Counted from the first letter of the stretch, positions 44,441 through 53,455 are shown. The stretch: DNA of 64,000 bases from Cryobacterium sp. N22 (GCF_002929555.1 NZ_PJJP01000030.1:62001-126000), one strand, 5' to 3'. A program made the numbers and translations. The notes: generated by a model not told the origin, from the sequence alone.

Positions 44441-45922
44441 TTAGTCGTAGTCGGCGAAGGGGTCGGGGGTGAGGGTGTACTTGGTGGAGAGGTACTCGTG
44501 GATGCCCTCTGAGCCGCCCTCCCGGCCGAGACCGGACTGCTTGACCCCGCCGAACGGGGCGGCCGCGTTGGAGACCACGCCCATGTTCAGCCCCATCATG
44601 CCCGTCTGCAACCGTTCGATCATGCGCTGACCGCGCGCGAGATCCTGGGTGAACACGTAGCTGACCAGCCCGTACTCGGTGTCGTTGGCGATGCGCACGG
44701 CGTCGTCCTCGTCGTCGAAGGGCACGATCGACAGCACCGGCCCGAAGATTTCTTCGCGCAGGATGGCGCTGCCCGGCTTCACGCCGCTGATCACGGTGGG
44801 CTCGTAGAACGTGCCGGCCCGGTCCAGGGCCCGCCCGCCGGTGAGCAGGGTCGCGCCGCGGCCGAGGGCCTCCTGCACGAGGGTGTCGGCCTTGGCCACG
44901 GCATCCGCGTTGATCAGCGGGCCGATCTTGACGCCGGTCTCGGTGCCGCGGCCCACGGTGAATTCAGCGACGGCCTCGGTGACCCGGCGGGCGAACTCGT
45001 CGGCGACGGACGCCTGCACGATGAACCGGTTGGCGGCGGTGCAGGCCTGGCCCACGTTGCGGAACTTCGCGGCCAGGGCGCCCTCGACGGCGCGGTCCAT
45101 GTCGGCGTCTTCGAAGACCAGGAACGGCGCGTTGCCGCCGAGCTCCATCGAGGTGCGCAGCACGTTCTGCGCGGACTGCTGGATGAGCTTCTGCCCGACG
45201 CCGGTGGAGCCGGTGAAGCTGAGCTTGCGCAGCCGGGGGTCGGCGATGATCGGCGCGGACACGGCCGCGGAGGTGGAGGTGGTGAGCACGTTCACCACGC
45301 CGGCGGGCAGGCCCACCTCTTCAAACAGTTTCACCAGGTAGAGCGTGGTGAGCGGGGTCAGCTCGGCGGGCTTGATCACGACGGTGCAGCCGGCCGCGAG
45401 CGCCGGCGCGATCTTGCGGGTCGCCATCGCCAGCGGAAAGTTCCACGGGGTGATCAGGAAACTGGGTCCGACCGGGTGCTGCGACACGATCATGCGGCCG
45501 GTGCCCTCGGGGTTGGTGCCGTAGCGGCCGGTGATGCGCACGGCTTCCTCGCTGAACCAGCGCAGGAACTCGCCGCCGTAGGCGACCTCGCCGTAGGCCT
45601 CGGCGAGGGGCTTGCCCATCTCGAGCGTCATCAGCAGCGCGAACTCGTGCTTGCGCTCCTGCAGCAGTTCGAAGCTGCGGCGCAGCACCTCCCCGCGCAC
45701 CCGCGGCGGGGTGGCTGCCCAGGCGTCCTGCGCCTCGGCGGCGGCGGCGAGGGCGGCCAGACCGTCGGCGACGCCGGCGTCGGCGATGGTCTTGATCACC
45801 GCGCCAGTGGACGGGTCGTGCACGGTCAGCGTGCTCCCGTCGGCGGCGGGCACCCACTGCCCGTTGATGTACAGCTCGTTGGGTACGTGCTGGAGCAGTT
45901 CTACTTCGGTTACGTGCGCCAC
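44441..45922 (-). CDS. gabD: NAD(P)-dependent succinate-semialdehyde dehydrogenase
   Basis: Oxidises succinate semialdehyde to succinate in GABA or polyamine breakdown. The 493-residue aldehyde dehydrogenase has the cofactor loop [11 protein letters not shown], Glu in [18 protein letters not shown], the catalytic Cys in [12 protein letters not shown] and C-terminal [13 protein letters not shown] typical of GabD. GTG 45922 follows GGGAGG. No transaminase is adjacent, so the exact aldehyde is inferred from family resemblance. Confidence 0.88.
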   Translation of the reverse strand: MAHVTEVELLQHVPNELYINGQWVPAADGSTLTVHDPSTGAVIKTIADAGVADGLAALAAAAEAQDAWAATPPRVRGEVLRRSFELLQERKHEFALLMTLEMGKPLAEAYGEVAYGGEFLRWFSEEAVRITGRYGTNPEGTGRMIVSQHPVGPSFLITPWNFPLAMATRKIAPALAAGCTVVIKPAELTPLTTLYLVKLFEEVGLPAGVVNVLTTSTSAAVSAPIIADPRLRKLSFTGSTGVGQKLIQQSAQNVLRTSMELGGNAPFLVFEDADMDRAVEGALAAKFRNVGQACTAANRFIVQASVADEFARRVTEAVAEFTVGRGTETGVKIGPLINADAVAKADTLVQEALGRGATLLTGGRALDRAGTFYEPTVISGVKPGSAILREEIFGPVLSIVPFDDEDDAVRIANDTEYGLVSYVFTQDLARGQRMIERLQTGMMGLNMGVVSNAAAPFGGVKQSGLGREGGSEGIHEYLSTKYTLTPDPFADYD

Positions 45923-45953
45923 AAATGCCTCCCTGAAGTCGTCGACCTCAAAT

Positions 45954-46424
45954 CTACTCGCGTGCCGCTGACCGCCCCCTGGCCGACGCGGGCAGGATAC
46001 CCAGGAACAGCAGCAGGACGATCAGTTGCAGCGTCCCCGTCGTGAAATAGAGGGTGTGCAGAAACGAATACACCGGCAGCAGCGCGACCTCCACGTAGAC
46101 CCAGATGATCATGCCGAACCCGGCGACACCGGCCGCGGCGGGGTACCACGGCTGCCGCCCGTGTTGCCCCAGCACGGCGAGTGTCTGCGTGCCGCCGATG
46201 ACCACCAGCAGGATCAGTCCGGGGATCATGTAGGAGTCGAACGGGGTGCCCGCGAGCCAGCTCATCGGCATCCCCATCCCGTCGCCGACCATCAGGCCGA
46301 GCCCGCCGCCCACCGCCGACACCAAATTGAACCAGCCCACGACCAGCAGGGCCAGCCACCACAGGCGACGGGGGCGGTCGGTGCCGGGCATGGCGGGGCG
46401 AACGGATGCGGGATGAGGCGCCAT
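45954..46424 (-). CDS. Small membrane protein of unknown function
   Basis: A 156-residue protein with four clear hydrophobic segments (about 25-47, 60-80, 90-110 and 120-145) and short charged ends. The sequence is Gly/Met-rich between helices 1 and 2 (GGGLGLMVGDGMGMP). No family recognised. ATG 46424 is a best guess; AGGATGG precedes it, and a GTG 33 bases upstream is possible. It follows the anti-sigma gene after about 80 bases on the same strand. Confidence 0.65.
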   Translation of the reverse strand: MAPHPASVRPAMPGTDRPRRLWWLALLVVGWFNLVSAVGGGLGLMVGDGMGMPMSWLAGTPFDSYMIPGLILLVVIGGTQTLAVLGQHGRQPWYPAAAGVAGFGMIIWVYVEVALLPVYSFLHTLYFTTGTLQLIVLLLFLGILPASARGRSAARE

Positions 46425-46505
46425 GTCGCCATCCTGATCCCCCGGCGAACGGGTCACAATCCCCCGCCCGGGTGCCCCTCCCCGCGAGGTGCCGGCGCTC
46501 GCGGG

Positions 46506-47321
46506 CTACAGCCCGGCCAGGGTGCCGCGCACTATCGAGTCGCCGGAGTGCGCCGGGTTGCCGTCGGTGGGTTCCGCCGAGACGTCCACCACGGGGAACT
46601 CGGCCAGGTCGATGCCCGCGGGGATACTGAAGCGGCCGGTCGCGCCGTCGAGGAGCCCCACGCTGACCAGCCCGGTGGCGTCGGCGGTGAGCAGCCACAC
46701 CTCGCGCAGCCCGTCGTCGCCGGCGTCGTCGGCCAGGTCAACCACCACCTCGCGGCGCCCGTCCGCGAACTCCTCCACCGAGGCGCTCCCGCTGGCCGCC
46801 CAGCCGGGCAGCGCGTCAAGCTGCGCCTGGGCGATCACGGTCTCCGGGGCAGGCGCGCGGGTCGACTGCCACCAGGCACCGCCCACGATGCCGCCGATGA
46901 TGCCGACCGCACAGGCCGCCGCCGCCACGGGCAGCCAGGCACTCCGGCGCCGGCGCTGGTCCAGGTGTACAACGGGCGCCGGCTCGCCCGCCGGCCCGGT
47001 CGTGTCACCGTTAGCCAGGTCGGCGCCGGGATGGGCGGCCTCCGCCAGGTCGCCGTGGGCCACCTCGACCTCCGCCAGCCGCGGCGGCGCAGCCACCGCG
47101 TCGGAGAGGCCGAGGGCCGAGTGGATGCGCCCCCACACTGCATCCGCCGGGGTGACCAGGTCGACGCTGCCGGCGCTACGGCCGATCAGCACGGTGCGGC
47201 GCAGCGCATCCAATTCGCCGGTGCAGCCCGGGCAGCCGGCCAGGTGCTCGTGTTCGGCGGGGCTCAGGTCGAGCTCGGCGAGCGCGACGAGGGCGAGCGT
47301 GTCGCGGTCAAGATGCGTCAT
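46506..47321 (-). CDS. Membrane anti-sigma factor, RskA-like
   Basis: A 271-residue regulator that should hold the adjacent sigma factor inactive. The N-terminal zinc-finger anti-sigma domain has HEHLAGCPGC (about residues 24-33). One membrane span lies near 150-172 (WLPVAAAACAVGIIGGIVGGAW). The outer RskA-like domain ends in VDVSAEPTDGN. Release normally requires intramembrane proteolysis; that is family knowledge. It overlaps the sigma gene by 14 bases. Confidence 0.88.
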   Translation of the reverse strand: MTHLDRDTLALVALAELDLSPAEHEHLAGCPGCTGELDALRRTVLIGRSAGSVDLVTPADAVWGRIHSALGLSDAVAAPPRLAEVEVAHGDLAEAAHPGADLANGDTTGPAGEPAPVVHLDQRRRRSAWLPVAAAACAVGIIGGIVGGAWWQSTRAPAPETVIAQAQLDALPGWAASGSASVEEFADGRREVVVDLADDAGDDGLREVWLLTADATGLVSVGLLDGATGRFSIPAGIDLAEFPVVDVSAEPTDGNPAHSGDSIVRGTLAGL

Positions 47322-47883
47322 CGTTCGCCTCCAATCGGGTGCGCAAGCGGGTGAGGCTGCGGCGGATGTGACTCTTCACGGTGCCAAGCGGCAATCCGAG
47401 GCTATCGGCGATCTGCACGTGGGTGAGGTCCTCGTAGAACGCGAGCCGCATCACGCGTTGCGGCACCGGTTCGAGGCGGTTGAGTTCCTCGCCGATCAGC
47501 AGCCGCTCGGCCACGTCGGCGGACTCATCCGCCGTGTAGAGGTCGACCTCGTCGACGAGGGACTGTTCCAGGCGCCGCCGCCGGGCGCGGGCCTCGTGCG
47601 CGTCGGCGATGGTGTGCCGGGCGATGCCCACGATCCAGGCGGGCAGCGCCGCCCGGCCCTCGTCGAAGCCGGCCCGGCCGCGCCAGGCGGCGATGAACAC
47701 CTTTTGGGTGACGTCTTCGGCCTCGCCGGTGTCGCCGAGCGAGCGCACTGCCAGGGTGTACACCAGCGACGACCAGCGCGCGTAGGCCTCGGCGAGGGCA
47801 CCTTCGTCGCCCGCGCGGAAGCCCGCGACCAGGTTGGCCTGGTCACGATCATCATCGGTGCTGTTCGCGTAGGGGGTGCTCAC
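47308..47883 (-). CDS. ECF RNA polymerase sigma factor, SigK-like
   Basis: A 191-residue group 4 sigma factor. Region 2 runs through YARWSSLVYTLAVRSLGD to AEDVTQKVFIAAWRGR. Region 4 has the HTH VQIADSLGLPLGTVKSHIRRSL. Pairing with an RskA-like anti-sigma factor places it near mycobacterial SigK. The start is uncertain: GTG 47883 gives the usual ECF length, with ATG 47931 and GTG 47943 as alternatives. Neighbours encode a sortase and a surface protein, its likely regulon. Confidence 0.88.
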   Translation of the reverse strand: MSTPYANSTDDDRDQANLVAGFRAGDEGALAEAYARWSSLVYTLAVRSLGDTGEAEDVTQKVFIAAWRGRAGFDEGRAALPAWIVGIARHTIADAHEARARRRRLEQSLVDEVDLYTADESADVAERLLIGEELNRLEPVPQRVMRLAFYEDLTHVQIADSLGLPLGTVKSHIRRSLTRLRTRLEANDDAS

Positions 47884-47974
47884 GTCGACGTGCTGCCTCC
47901 GGGATCGGTACCGCGTGGTGCGGTTGTCCATCTCAGCGCTCACGATCCGGTCGAACCGGCCCGCGAGTGCGACC

Positions 47975-47980
47975 AGCATA
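47975..47980 (-). promoter_or_regulatory. Probable -10 box upstream of the sigma factor
   Basis: Minus-strand TATGCT in the 153-base gap after the sortase gene. It would start the transcript near 47968 and give a leader of about 25-85 bases depending on the true start codon. Confidence 0.4.
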
Positions 47981-48036
47981 ACCACGCCGGGCCCTTCGGC
48001 GCACACCCCGTTCGGGCGGCAGCGCCCAGCTCACGT

Positions 48037-48867
48037 TCATGGCACCGGCACCGCCGTCACGATCACGTTGGACAGGTACCGCCGGGCGTCGTAGTCGAAT
48101 TCACCGCCGCAGGTCACCAGGGTGAGCCGCGGCTGACCGGCCCTGTCGAACACGCTCGCCCACGGCACCGCCGGCTTCTCGACGCTGTCGACGGATGCGA
48201 CGGCGTACCGGTGCGCACTGCCGTCGGCGGTCTCCAGCACGATCTCGGTGCCCGCCGGGGCGTCGGCCAGCCGGGCGAACGGGCCGATGTCGTAGGCGAG
48301 GGAATCCACGTGCGCGGCGACGACGGTGGCGCCGGCCGGGCTGTCGGGGCCGGCGCCGTACCGGTACCAGGCGGCGACGGCGGGGTTCGCCGGCAGGGCC
48401 ATGGCCGCGTTGTCGGCCAGGCCCACCGGCTCGATCGGCATGTCGATGCCCAGCGCGGCGACCCGCACCCGCACCGGTGCGCTGACCGGGCCGGCCAGAG
48501 CGGCGAGGTCGGCGGACCGGCGCGGCACCTCAGGCACCGGGGGTGCGGAAGACGGCGGGGTCGGAGCCGGGGACGGCACCCGGGCCGGAACGGCCGGTTC
48601 CTGCCCGGTGCGGGCGGTCCCCGGCGGTCCTCCGGGGAGCCCGGCGGCGGCTGGGCCGCCCAGCCCGGGGAACCCGCCGGTCGCCGGGCCTTCCGCGCCG
48701 CCGAACCCACCGGCGACGGAGTCGCCCCGTACGGTGAATCGCCCGGCGGCAGGATCAGTGCCGCCGGTCCCCGCGCATCCGCTGAGCAGGCCCACCGTCA
48801 GAGCGCCCACCAGCAGCGAACCGGCGGCGGCGCGGGTCACGGGAGGCCACCCGAACAGGCTCACCAT
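48037..48867 (-). CDS. Sortase, class F-like, with a lipoprotein signal
   Basis: A 276-residue secreted transpeptidase. The N-terminus has a signal with lipobox LLSGC (Cys31), then a Gly/Pro/Ala-rich linker to about residue 130 and the sortase barrel. The catalytic residues are His in VVAAHVDS, Cys in LTLVTCGGEF and Arg in DARRYLSNVIV. Actinobacterial class F sortases often sit beside surface proteins. ATG 48867 has AAGGAAGG upstream. It follows the DUF4397 gene after 28 bases. Confidence 0.85.
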   Translation of the reverse strand: MVSLFGWPPVTRAAAGSLLVGALTVGLLSGCAGTGGTDPAAGRFTVRGDSVAGGFGGAEGPATGGFPGLGGPAAAGLPGGPPGTARTGQEPAVPARVPSPAPTPPSSAPPVPEVPRRSADLAALAGPVSAPVRVRVAALGIDMPIEPVGLADNAAMALPANPAVAAWYRYGAGPDSPAGATVVAAHVDSLAYDIGPFARLADAPAGTEIVLETADGSAHRYAVASVDSVEKPAVPWASVFDRAGQPRLTLVTCGGEFDYDARRYLSNVIVTAVPVP

Positions 48868-48895
48868 GACCCGCACCTTCCTTCTCGGCGGCCCG

Positions 48896-49726
48896 TCAGT
48901 GCCGCGCCTCGGCGCGCCGGGTGCCGTAGACCGCCGCCGCGCTGATGGCCAGCACCAGGGCGAGGGCCGCGCCGCCGAACCACAGGCCGGAGCTGTCCCC
49001 GGGCTGGTTTGTTGCCACCAGGCCCGCACTGCCGGCCGGGACGCCGTCGGGGTTCGAGTGCAGCCCGTCGATGGTCTGCACCGCGAGCGCCAGGTTGCTG
49101 TCGGTGAGGCTGCCCCAGGCGTACACGATGGTGTTGGTGCCCTCGACCACGTCCACGTCGGCCGGGCCGATCACCGGGTCGGTGGTTCCGGTCGCGGCCA
49201 CGGAGGCCGACACCACCCCGGCCGGCAGGGTGAGCAGCGACTCGTCGGGGTTGCTCAGGTTGGTGATCACCGCGGTGCCGCCGGCGAGCACGTCCACGGC
49301 GGGGGCCGCGGCGACGTGACGCACCGTGAGTCGGCCCTCGCCGGCGCCGACGGTGCTGATGTCGTTGGTGAACAGGGTCGCGGTGGGCGCCCCGGCCTCG
49401 TCGAGGTGCGCGGCGGCGGTGTAGTTCTGTCCCGCCTCCAACGGGAGGTCGACCGGGCCGATGGCCGGCGAGCTCGCGTCGGCGGCATCCGAGGCCGTGA
49501 TCGCCACGGTGTAGGTGCCCGCGGGCAGCTCGAGCGGACCGGCGATGTCACCCGGTTCGAAGTCGTCGAGGGTGAGGTCGCCGTTCACGTACACGTCGAC
49601 GGTGAGGCCAGGCACCCCGTGCAGCACGGAGAGCTGGGCGACGTCGGTTGCGGCGTTCGCCGGGGCGATCCCCGCCAGGGCGACAAGGGCGCCGGCTGCG
49701 ATGCCGACGGTTATGGTCTTGCGCAT
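48896..49726 (-). CDS. DUF4397 surface protein with a C-terminal membrane anchor
   Basis: A 276-residue exported protein: signal peptide (MRKTITVGIAAGALVALAGI, then APANAA), a DUF4397 domain with repeated beta-rich halves (LSVLHGVPGLTVDVYVNG and LTVRHVAAAPAVDVLAGG), and a C-terminal hydrophobic span ending in YGTRRAEARH. The tail looks like a sortase signal (span plus Arg), but no LPxTG precedes it; the nearest stretch is NQPGDSSG. It is probably co-transcribed with the sortase. Confidence 0.83.
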   Translation of the reverse strand: MRKTITVGIAAGALVALAGIAPANAATDVAQLSVLHGVPGLTVDVYVNGDLTLDDFEPGDIAGPLELPAGTYTVAITASDAADASSPAIGPVDLPLEAGQNYTAAAHLDEAGAPTATLFTNDISTVGAGEGRLTVRHVAAAPAVDVLAGGTAVITNLSNPDESLLTLPAGVVSASVAATGTTDPVIGPADVDVVEGTNTIVYAWGSLTDSNLALAVQTIDGLHSNPDGVPAGSAGLVATNQPGDSSGLWFGGAALALVLAISAAAVYGTRRAEARH

Positions 49727-49855
49727 GGTTTCCTCCAGTCAGTGGAACGAGAGCGGGAACCTGTCGGTTTCCCGTTACCCGTTACTTCCGGAAGACCCCC
49801 TCGTTCGGATGCACCCAGCCGAGAAATTTTCTGAGCCCACCCAGTTGCGCGACAA

Positions 49856-49882
49856 TGCCCCTTCGACTCTCCTGAAGGGGCA
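49856..49882 (-). terminator. Terminator hairpin of the nicotinamidase gene
   Basis: Perfect 9-bp stem TGCCCCTTC / GAAGGGGCA with a nine-base loop, about 40 bases after the pncA stop. A further palindrome TTGCCGGCAA (49884-49893) lies between. The remainder of the 193-base gap holds the DUF4397 promoter region, where I see no clear boxes. Confidence 0.6.
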
Positions 49883-49919
49883 CTTGCCGGCAACTCGGCG
49901 GCGGATGCGGCCGCGCGCG

Positions 49920-50516
49920 TCAGGCCTGTTCGACGAGCTCCGAGGTGGCCAGCACCGCACCGGCGTGCGCAAGTTCGGCCAGCGCCTGCTCGCTGGACTC
50001 CGGCGCCACCCCCGCGACGAGGTCGGTGAACACCCGCACGTGCTGGCCGTGCTCGAGGGCGTCGAGCCCCGACAAGCGCACGCAGTAGTCGGTGGCCAGG
50101 CCGACCAGGTCCACATCCGTCACGCCGGCGGCGATGAGCAGCTCGCCGAACTTCTCGCCAGACCCGTCCACACCCTCGAAGATCGAATAGCCCGGCTGAC
50201 CCTGGCCCTTGAGGATGTGCACCGTCGACTCCGGCAGCACCAGCGCCGCGTGGTACTCCGCGCCGGCGGTGTCGGCAACACAGTGCACCGGCCAGGTGTC
50301 CACGAAGTCGGGTTCGGCATCCACCGCGAAGTGGCCGTTGTTGCCGCCCTCGGCGTCGTGCCAGTCGCGGGAGGCGAAGATGTGCCCGTAGGTGTTCGGA
50401 TGCTCCGCCAGCAGGGCGCTGATCGCCCCGGCTACGGCGGCCCCGCCCTCGACGGCCAGGGCGCCGCCCTCGGTGAAGTCGTTCTGAACGTCGATGATGA
50501 TCAGTGCGCGGGTCAC
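49920..50516 (-). CDS. pncA: Nicotinamidase / isochorismatase-family hydrolase
   Basis: Hydrolyses nicotinamide to nicotinic acid for NAD salvage. The 198-residue protein has the catalytic Asp in IIIDVQNDFTEGG, the metal ligands in SRDWHDAEGGNNGHF, the catalytic Lys in HILKGQGQPGYS and the nucleophile Cys in VGLATDYCVRLSGLDA. GTG 50516 follows AGGAG. It is 35 bases downstream of the carboxypeptidase gene. Confidence 0.93.
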   Translation of the reverse strand: MTRALIIIDVQNDFTEGGALAVEGGAAVAGAISALLAEHPNTYGHIFASRDWHDAEGGNNGHFAVDAEPDFVDTWPVHCVADTAGAEYHAALVLPESTVHILKGQGQPGYSIFEGVDGSGEKFGELLIAAGVTDVDLVGLATDYCVRLSGLDALEHGQHVRVFTDLVAGVAPESSEQALAELAHAGAVLATSELVEQA

Positions 50517-50551
50517 AGAAGCACTCCTGTCAGTTGAGAATCAGTGGTTCG

Positions 50552-51976
50552 TCAGGTGTTCGAGAGGTTGTTTCCGCAACGGAAAAACCCGGTCGTGATG
50601 GTGTCGATCGCCTGCTTCGCATTATCACCCACATCTCCCAGCGCGTATACGGCGAAGGTGAGGGTGCTGCCGTCCTCGGCGTTGATGATGCCGGAGAGGG
50701 TGTAGCCGGTGTCGATCCAGCCGGTCTTGGCGAACACGGCGCCATCGGCAGCCGCGTTGTCGCCGCTGAACCTGTCGCTGTACGAGAGCGAGCCCGCGCT
50801 GCCGCCGGCGACGGGCAGGCCGTCGAAGATCACGCCGAGGCTGCCCTCGCGGGCGTTGATCTTCTGGAACAGTTTGGTGAGGTACGCGGGCGGCACGGCG
50901 TTGTTGTCGGAGAGTCCGGACCCGTCAGCGATGCGGATGCCGGTGGTGTCGATGCCGTATTCGGCCAGGCCCGCGAGCACGGCGGGCTGGATGGCGCCAA
51001 AGGTGTTGCCGGTGCCGCTCTCCACTGCCACCAGCCGGGCGAGCATCTCGGCGAGGGCGTTGTCGGAGACGATCAGGGACTGCTGGATCAGGGTGGACAC
51101 CGGCTGGGACTGCACGGACGCGAGCGGGCTGGCACCGGCCGGGGCCGTGCCGAGACTCACGTCCGGGTCGCCACCGAGCTCGGCGGCGAACGCAGCGCCG
51201 GCCCGGCCGACGGGGTCGTCGCTGCGGGCGGAGGTGCTGTTGTAGGCGTTGTCGCGGTCGCCGTCCACCTGCAGGGCCGTAATCAGCGGCATGTAGCCGT
51301 CGGTCTGTTCCTTACGGTTCCAGCTGGGTTCCCAGGCCGGGTCCCCGAAGTAGGAGGAGTCCAGCACCACCGAGGTGATCGCGGTGCCGCCCATCGCGGC
51401 GCGGGTCTGCTCGGCGAGGTCGTCGAGGTGCGCGGCGCCATCGTAGAAGGACTCGTCGCCGGTGGGGGTGCTCGAGAGGGTGAGGTCGCCGCCGCCGACG
51501 AGCACCACCTGGCCGGGTTCGCTGCCGGCGACCACGGTGGTGGAGGCGCGGTAGTCCGGGCCGAGCACGCTCAGCGCGGCGGCCGAGGTGAGCACCTTGA
51601 GGACGCTGGCGGCCCGGGATGCCGTGCTGCCGCCCCGGTCGAAGATGATCTCACCGGTCTCGGCGTTGACCACCTGGGCCTGGAACTCGCCCAGCCGCGA
51701 GTCCTCGGCGAGGCCGGCCACCGAGCAGGTGCGCAGCGGGGCGGTGACGGTGGCGAGGGTCGGGCCGGGCCGTAGCTCCGGGGTCGTCGGGGTCGGGGTG
51801 GGGGTCGCGGATGCGTCGGGCGCGGCCACTTCGACCGGCTCGGCGTTGCCGACGCTGGCCGTGCCCGCCCACACGGCGCCGCCGCCGAGCAGCACGAGCG
51901 CCACGGCCGCGGCGACGATCAGGCGCAGGGGCTTGCGCTTGGCCTGCTCAGGCACGGTCGGTTCTGGTGTATCCAC
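50552..51976 (-). CDS. dacB: D-alanyl-D-alanine carboxypeptidase, PBP4/DacB family
   Basis: Penicillin-binding enzyme that trims peptidoglycan peptides. Of about 474 residues, an N-terminal membrane anchor (LRLIVAAAVALVLLGGGAVW) is followed by a Thr/Pro linker. The three active-site motifs are SxxK as SVLK (in ASRAASVLKVLTS), SxN as SDN (in VSDNALAEML) and KTG (in FAKTGWIDTGY). GTG 51976 is chosen because TACCAT-N6 precedes it; the open frame runs further upstream without support. Confidence 0.9.
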   Translation of the reverse strand: MDTPEPTVPEQAKRKPLRLIVAAAVALVLLGGGAVWAGTASVGNAEPVEVAAPDASATPTPTPTTPELRPGPTLATVTAPLRTCSVAGLAEDSRLGEFQAQVVNAETGEIIFDRGGSTASRAASVLKVLTSAAALSVLGPDYRASTTVVAGSEPGQVVLVGGGDLTLSSTPTGDESFYDGAAHLDDLAEQTRAAMGGTAITSVVLDSSYFGDPAWEPSWNRKEQTDGYMPLITALQVDGDRDNAYNSTSARSDDPVGRAGAAFAAELGGDPDVSLGTAPAGASPLASVQSQPVSTLIQQSLIVSDNALAEMLARLVAVESGTGNTFGAIQPAVLAGLAEYGIDTTGIRIADGSGLSDNNAVPPAYLTKLFQKINAREGSLGVIFDGLPVAGGSAGSLSYSDRFSGDNAAADGAVFAKTGWIDTGYTLSGIINAEDGSTLTFAVYALGDVGDNAKQAIDTITTGFFRCGNNLSNT

Positions 51977-51982
51977 CAACGC

Positions 51983-51988
51983 ATGGTA
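51983..51988 (-). promoter_or_regulatory. -10 box of a predicted leaderless promoter for dacB
   Basis: Minus-strand TACCAT, six bases, GTG 51976. It settles an otherwise ambiguous start. Confidence 0.5.
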
Positions 51989-52063
51989 CCGAGTGGGGGT
52001 GTGAGCCCGGTCATAGTGGCGCACCGCTCTGCCGCATCCGCACCCGCCCGGTCGCGCCCTCAC

Positions 52064-52370
52064 GGCGCAGGTTAATGCTCGCGGCGCGCGATAGTGCTCG
52101 CGGCGGAGGTTAATGCGCCACATATCGTGCGCCACGAGCAGTAACCCACGCCACGAGAAATCACCCGCGCCACGAGACGGCGCATCAACGAAAAAGCCAC
52201 AGTGCGCCATGACGGCAACGCGGGACTCCCGACCACGCACCGCCTCCGTCGGTCCGTCCCCGCCTCGCGGCACGGGTTAGTTCCGGCGGCACACGTTGGC
52301 CCCCGCGGCACGCGTTAGTCCCGGCCGCACGGGTTTCAACCTCTGCCGCCGGGAACACCACGTGCCGCGA
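52064..52370. repeat. Large 19-nt-periodic array of direct and inverted units
   Basis: This fills most of the 445-base gap between dacB and the oxidoreductase. Three forward units begin GGCGC/GGCGG at 52064, 52083 and 52102. Three inverted units of the same length follow to about 52180. After some 80 unstructured bases, four forward units (52269, 52288, 52307 and 52326; for example GGCACGCGTTAGTCCCGGC) are followed by an inverted unit near 52350-52370. No convincing gene lies in the gap. Confidence 0.8.
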
Positions 52371-52421
52371 GGAAGATACCGGGCCGCGACGGGCCCGATC
52401 AGCTGACGGTTGCGCGCAGCC

Positions 52422-53408
52422 CTAGTCGCCCAGGTAGACCAGGCCGATCTGGGCGCGGATCGAGTCGAGGGTCTCCATGATCTGCACGGATTCGGTCGTG
52501 GTCAGCAGGTCGCTGGTGATGAGGCCGGCCGCCACGAGCCGTTCGGCTTCGGTGGCCTGGAAGTGCATGCCCCGACCAACGAAGGCCGGCGTCTCGTACG
52601 CCTCGACGACGTCGTTGGCACCGTTGTACACGCGGAACGAGGTAGGCGAGTACCAGACCTCGTCGATGTCGATGCGGCCCTCGGTGCCGAGGATGCTGGC
52701 GGTGTTGGGCCCCTTGGTGTCGCTCGCGGAGAGCAGCGACGCGATCTGGCCGCCCGGGTAGCGGAAGATCGTGGCGACCTGGGCATCCACCCCGGTGACC
52801 TTGAAGGTGGCCGAGGCGAGGACGGTCTCGGGCGGGCCGAACAGCGCCGACGCGAACGACACCGGGTAGATGCCGAGGTCGAGCAGCGCGCCGCCGCCCA
52901 GTGCCAGCGAGTTGATGCGGTGGGTGGGGTCGTCGGGCAGGTTCTGGGTGTGGTCGGCGATCAGGGAGTGCACGTCGCCGAGGGTGCCGGCGGCGAGAAT
53001 CTCGCGGATGCGCGCCATGTGCGGCAGGAACCGGGTCCACATGGCCTCGAGCACGAGCAGGTTCTTGCTCGCGGCGAGGGCCACCACGGCGCGCGCCTCG
53101 GCGGCGTTGAGGGTGATCGGTTTCTCGATGAGCACGTGCTTGCCGGCTTCCAGCGCCAGGGTGGCGTTGGCCGCGTGGAACGGGTGCGGGGTCGACACGT
53201 AGATGATGTCGACCTCGGGGTCGGCCACGAGCGCCTCGTAGCTGGGGTGCGCGGTGGGGATGCCGAATTCGGCGGCGAAGGCATCCGCCGACGCCTGGCT
53301 GCGGGAGCCGACGGCCTGCACGGTGAAGCCGTTCTTGACGAGGTCGCCGGTGAATTGGTGGGCGATTCCGCCCGTGGCCAGGATTCCCCAGCGGAGTGCA
53401 TCAGTCAT
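52422..53408 (-). CDS. Gfo/Idh/MocA-family oxidoreductase
   Basis: A 328-residue NAD(P)-dependent dehydrogenase. The N-terminal Rossmann fold is WGILATGGIAHQFTGDL, followed by IIYVSTPHPFHAANATLALE and the EKP motif in HVLIEKPITLNAAEA. The C-terminal domain has a GGGALLDLGIYPVSFA segment typical of the dimeric/xylose-type branch. The substrate is probably a sugar or cyclitol. ATG 53408 is set by TAGGCT-N6. Confidence 0.9.
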   Translation of the reverse strand: MTDALRWGILATGGIAHQFTGDLVKNGFTVQAVGSRSQASADAFAAEFGIPTAHPSYEALVADPEVDIIYVSTPHPFHAANATLALEAGKHVLIEKPITLNAAEARAVVALAASKNLLVLEAMWTRFLPHMARIREILAAGTLGDVHSLIADHTQNLPDDPTHRINSLALGGGALLDLGIYPVSFASALFGPPETVLASATFKVTGVDAQVATIFRYPGGQIASLLSASDTKGPNTASILGTEGRIDIDEVWYSPTSFRVYNGANDVVEAYETPAFVGRGMHFQATEAERLVAAGLITSDLLTTTESVQIMETLDSIRAQIGLVYLGD

Positions 53409-53414
53409 GCTTCG

Positions 53415-53420
53415 AGCCTA
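53415..53420 (-). promoter_or_regulatory. -10 box of a predicted leaderless promoter for the oxidoreductase
   Basis: Minus-strand TAGGCT, six bases, ATG 53408. It shares a 60-base gap with a divergent small gene. Confidence 0.6.
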
Positions 53421-53455
53421 GCGAACCCACTCGGCCGCACACCAGAACGGCATGT

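Noticed and set aside
44433..44442. T-run after the 60-nt palindrome as a plus-strand terminator
   Set aside because: Both flanking genes are on the minus strand, so there is no plus-strand transcript to end here. The T-run is largely the A-rich end of gabD.
51977..52273. 99-codon N-terminal extension of dacB
   Set aside because: The extra part is low-complexity and lies in the repeat array. GTG 51976 fits both the membrane anchor position and the -10 box.
52072..52311. 79-codon minus-strand ORF in the repeat gap
   Set aside because: Composed of the 19-nt repeat units, with no ribosome site or promoter.
52064..52370. CRISPR-like array
   Set aside because: Units are 19 nt, degenerate, adjacent without unique spacers, and reverse orientation. 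No cas genes in the window.
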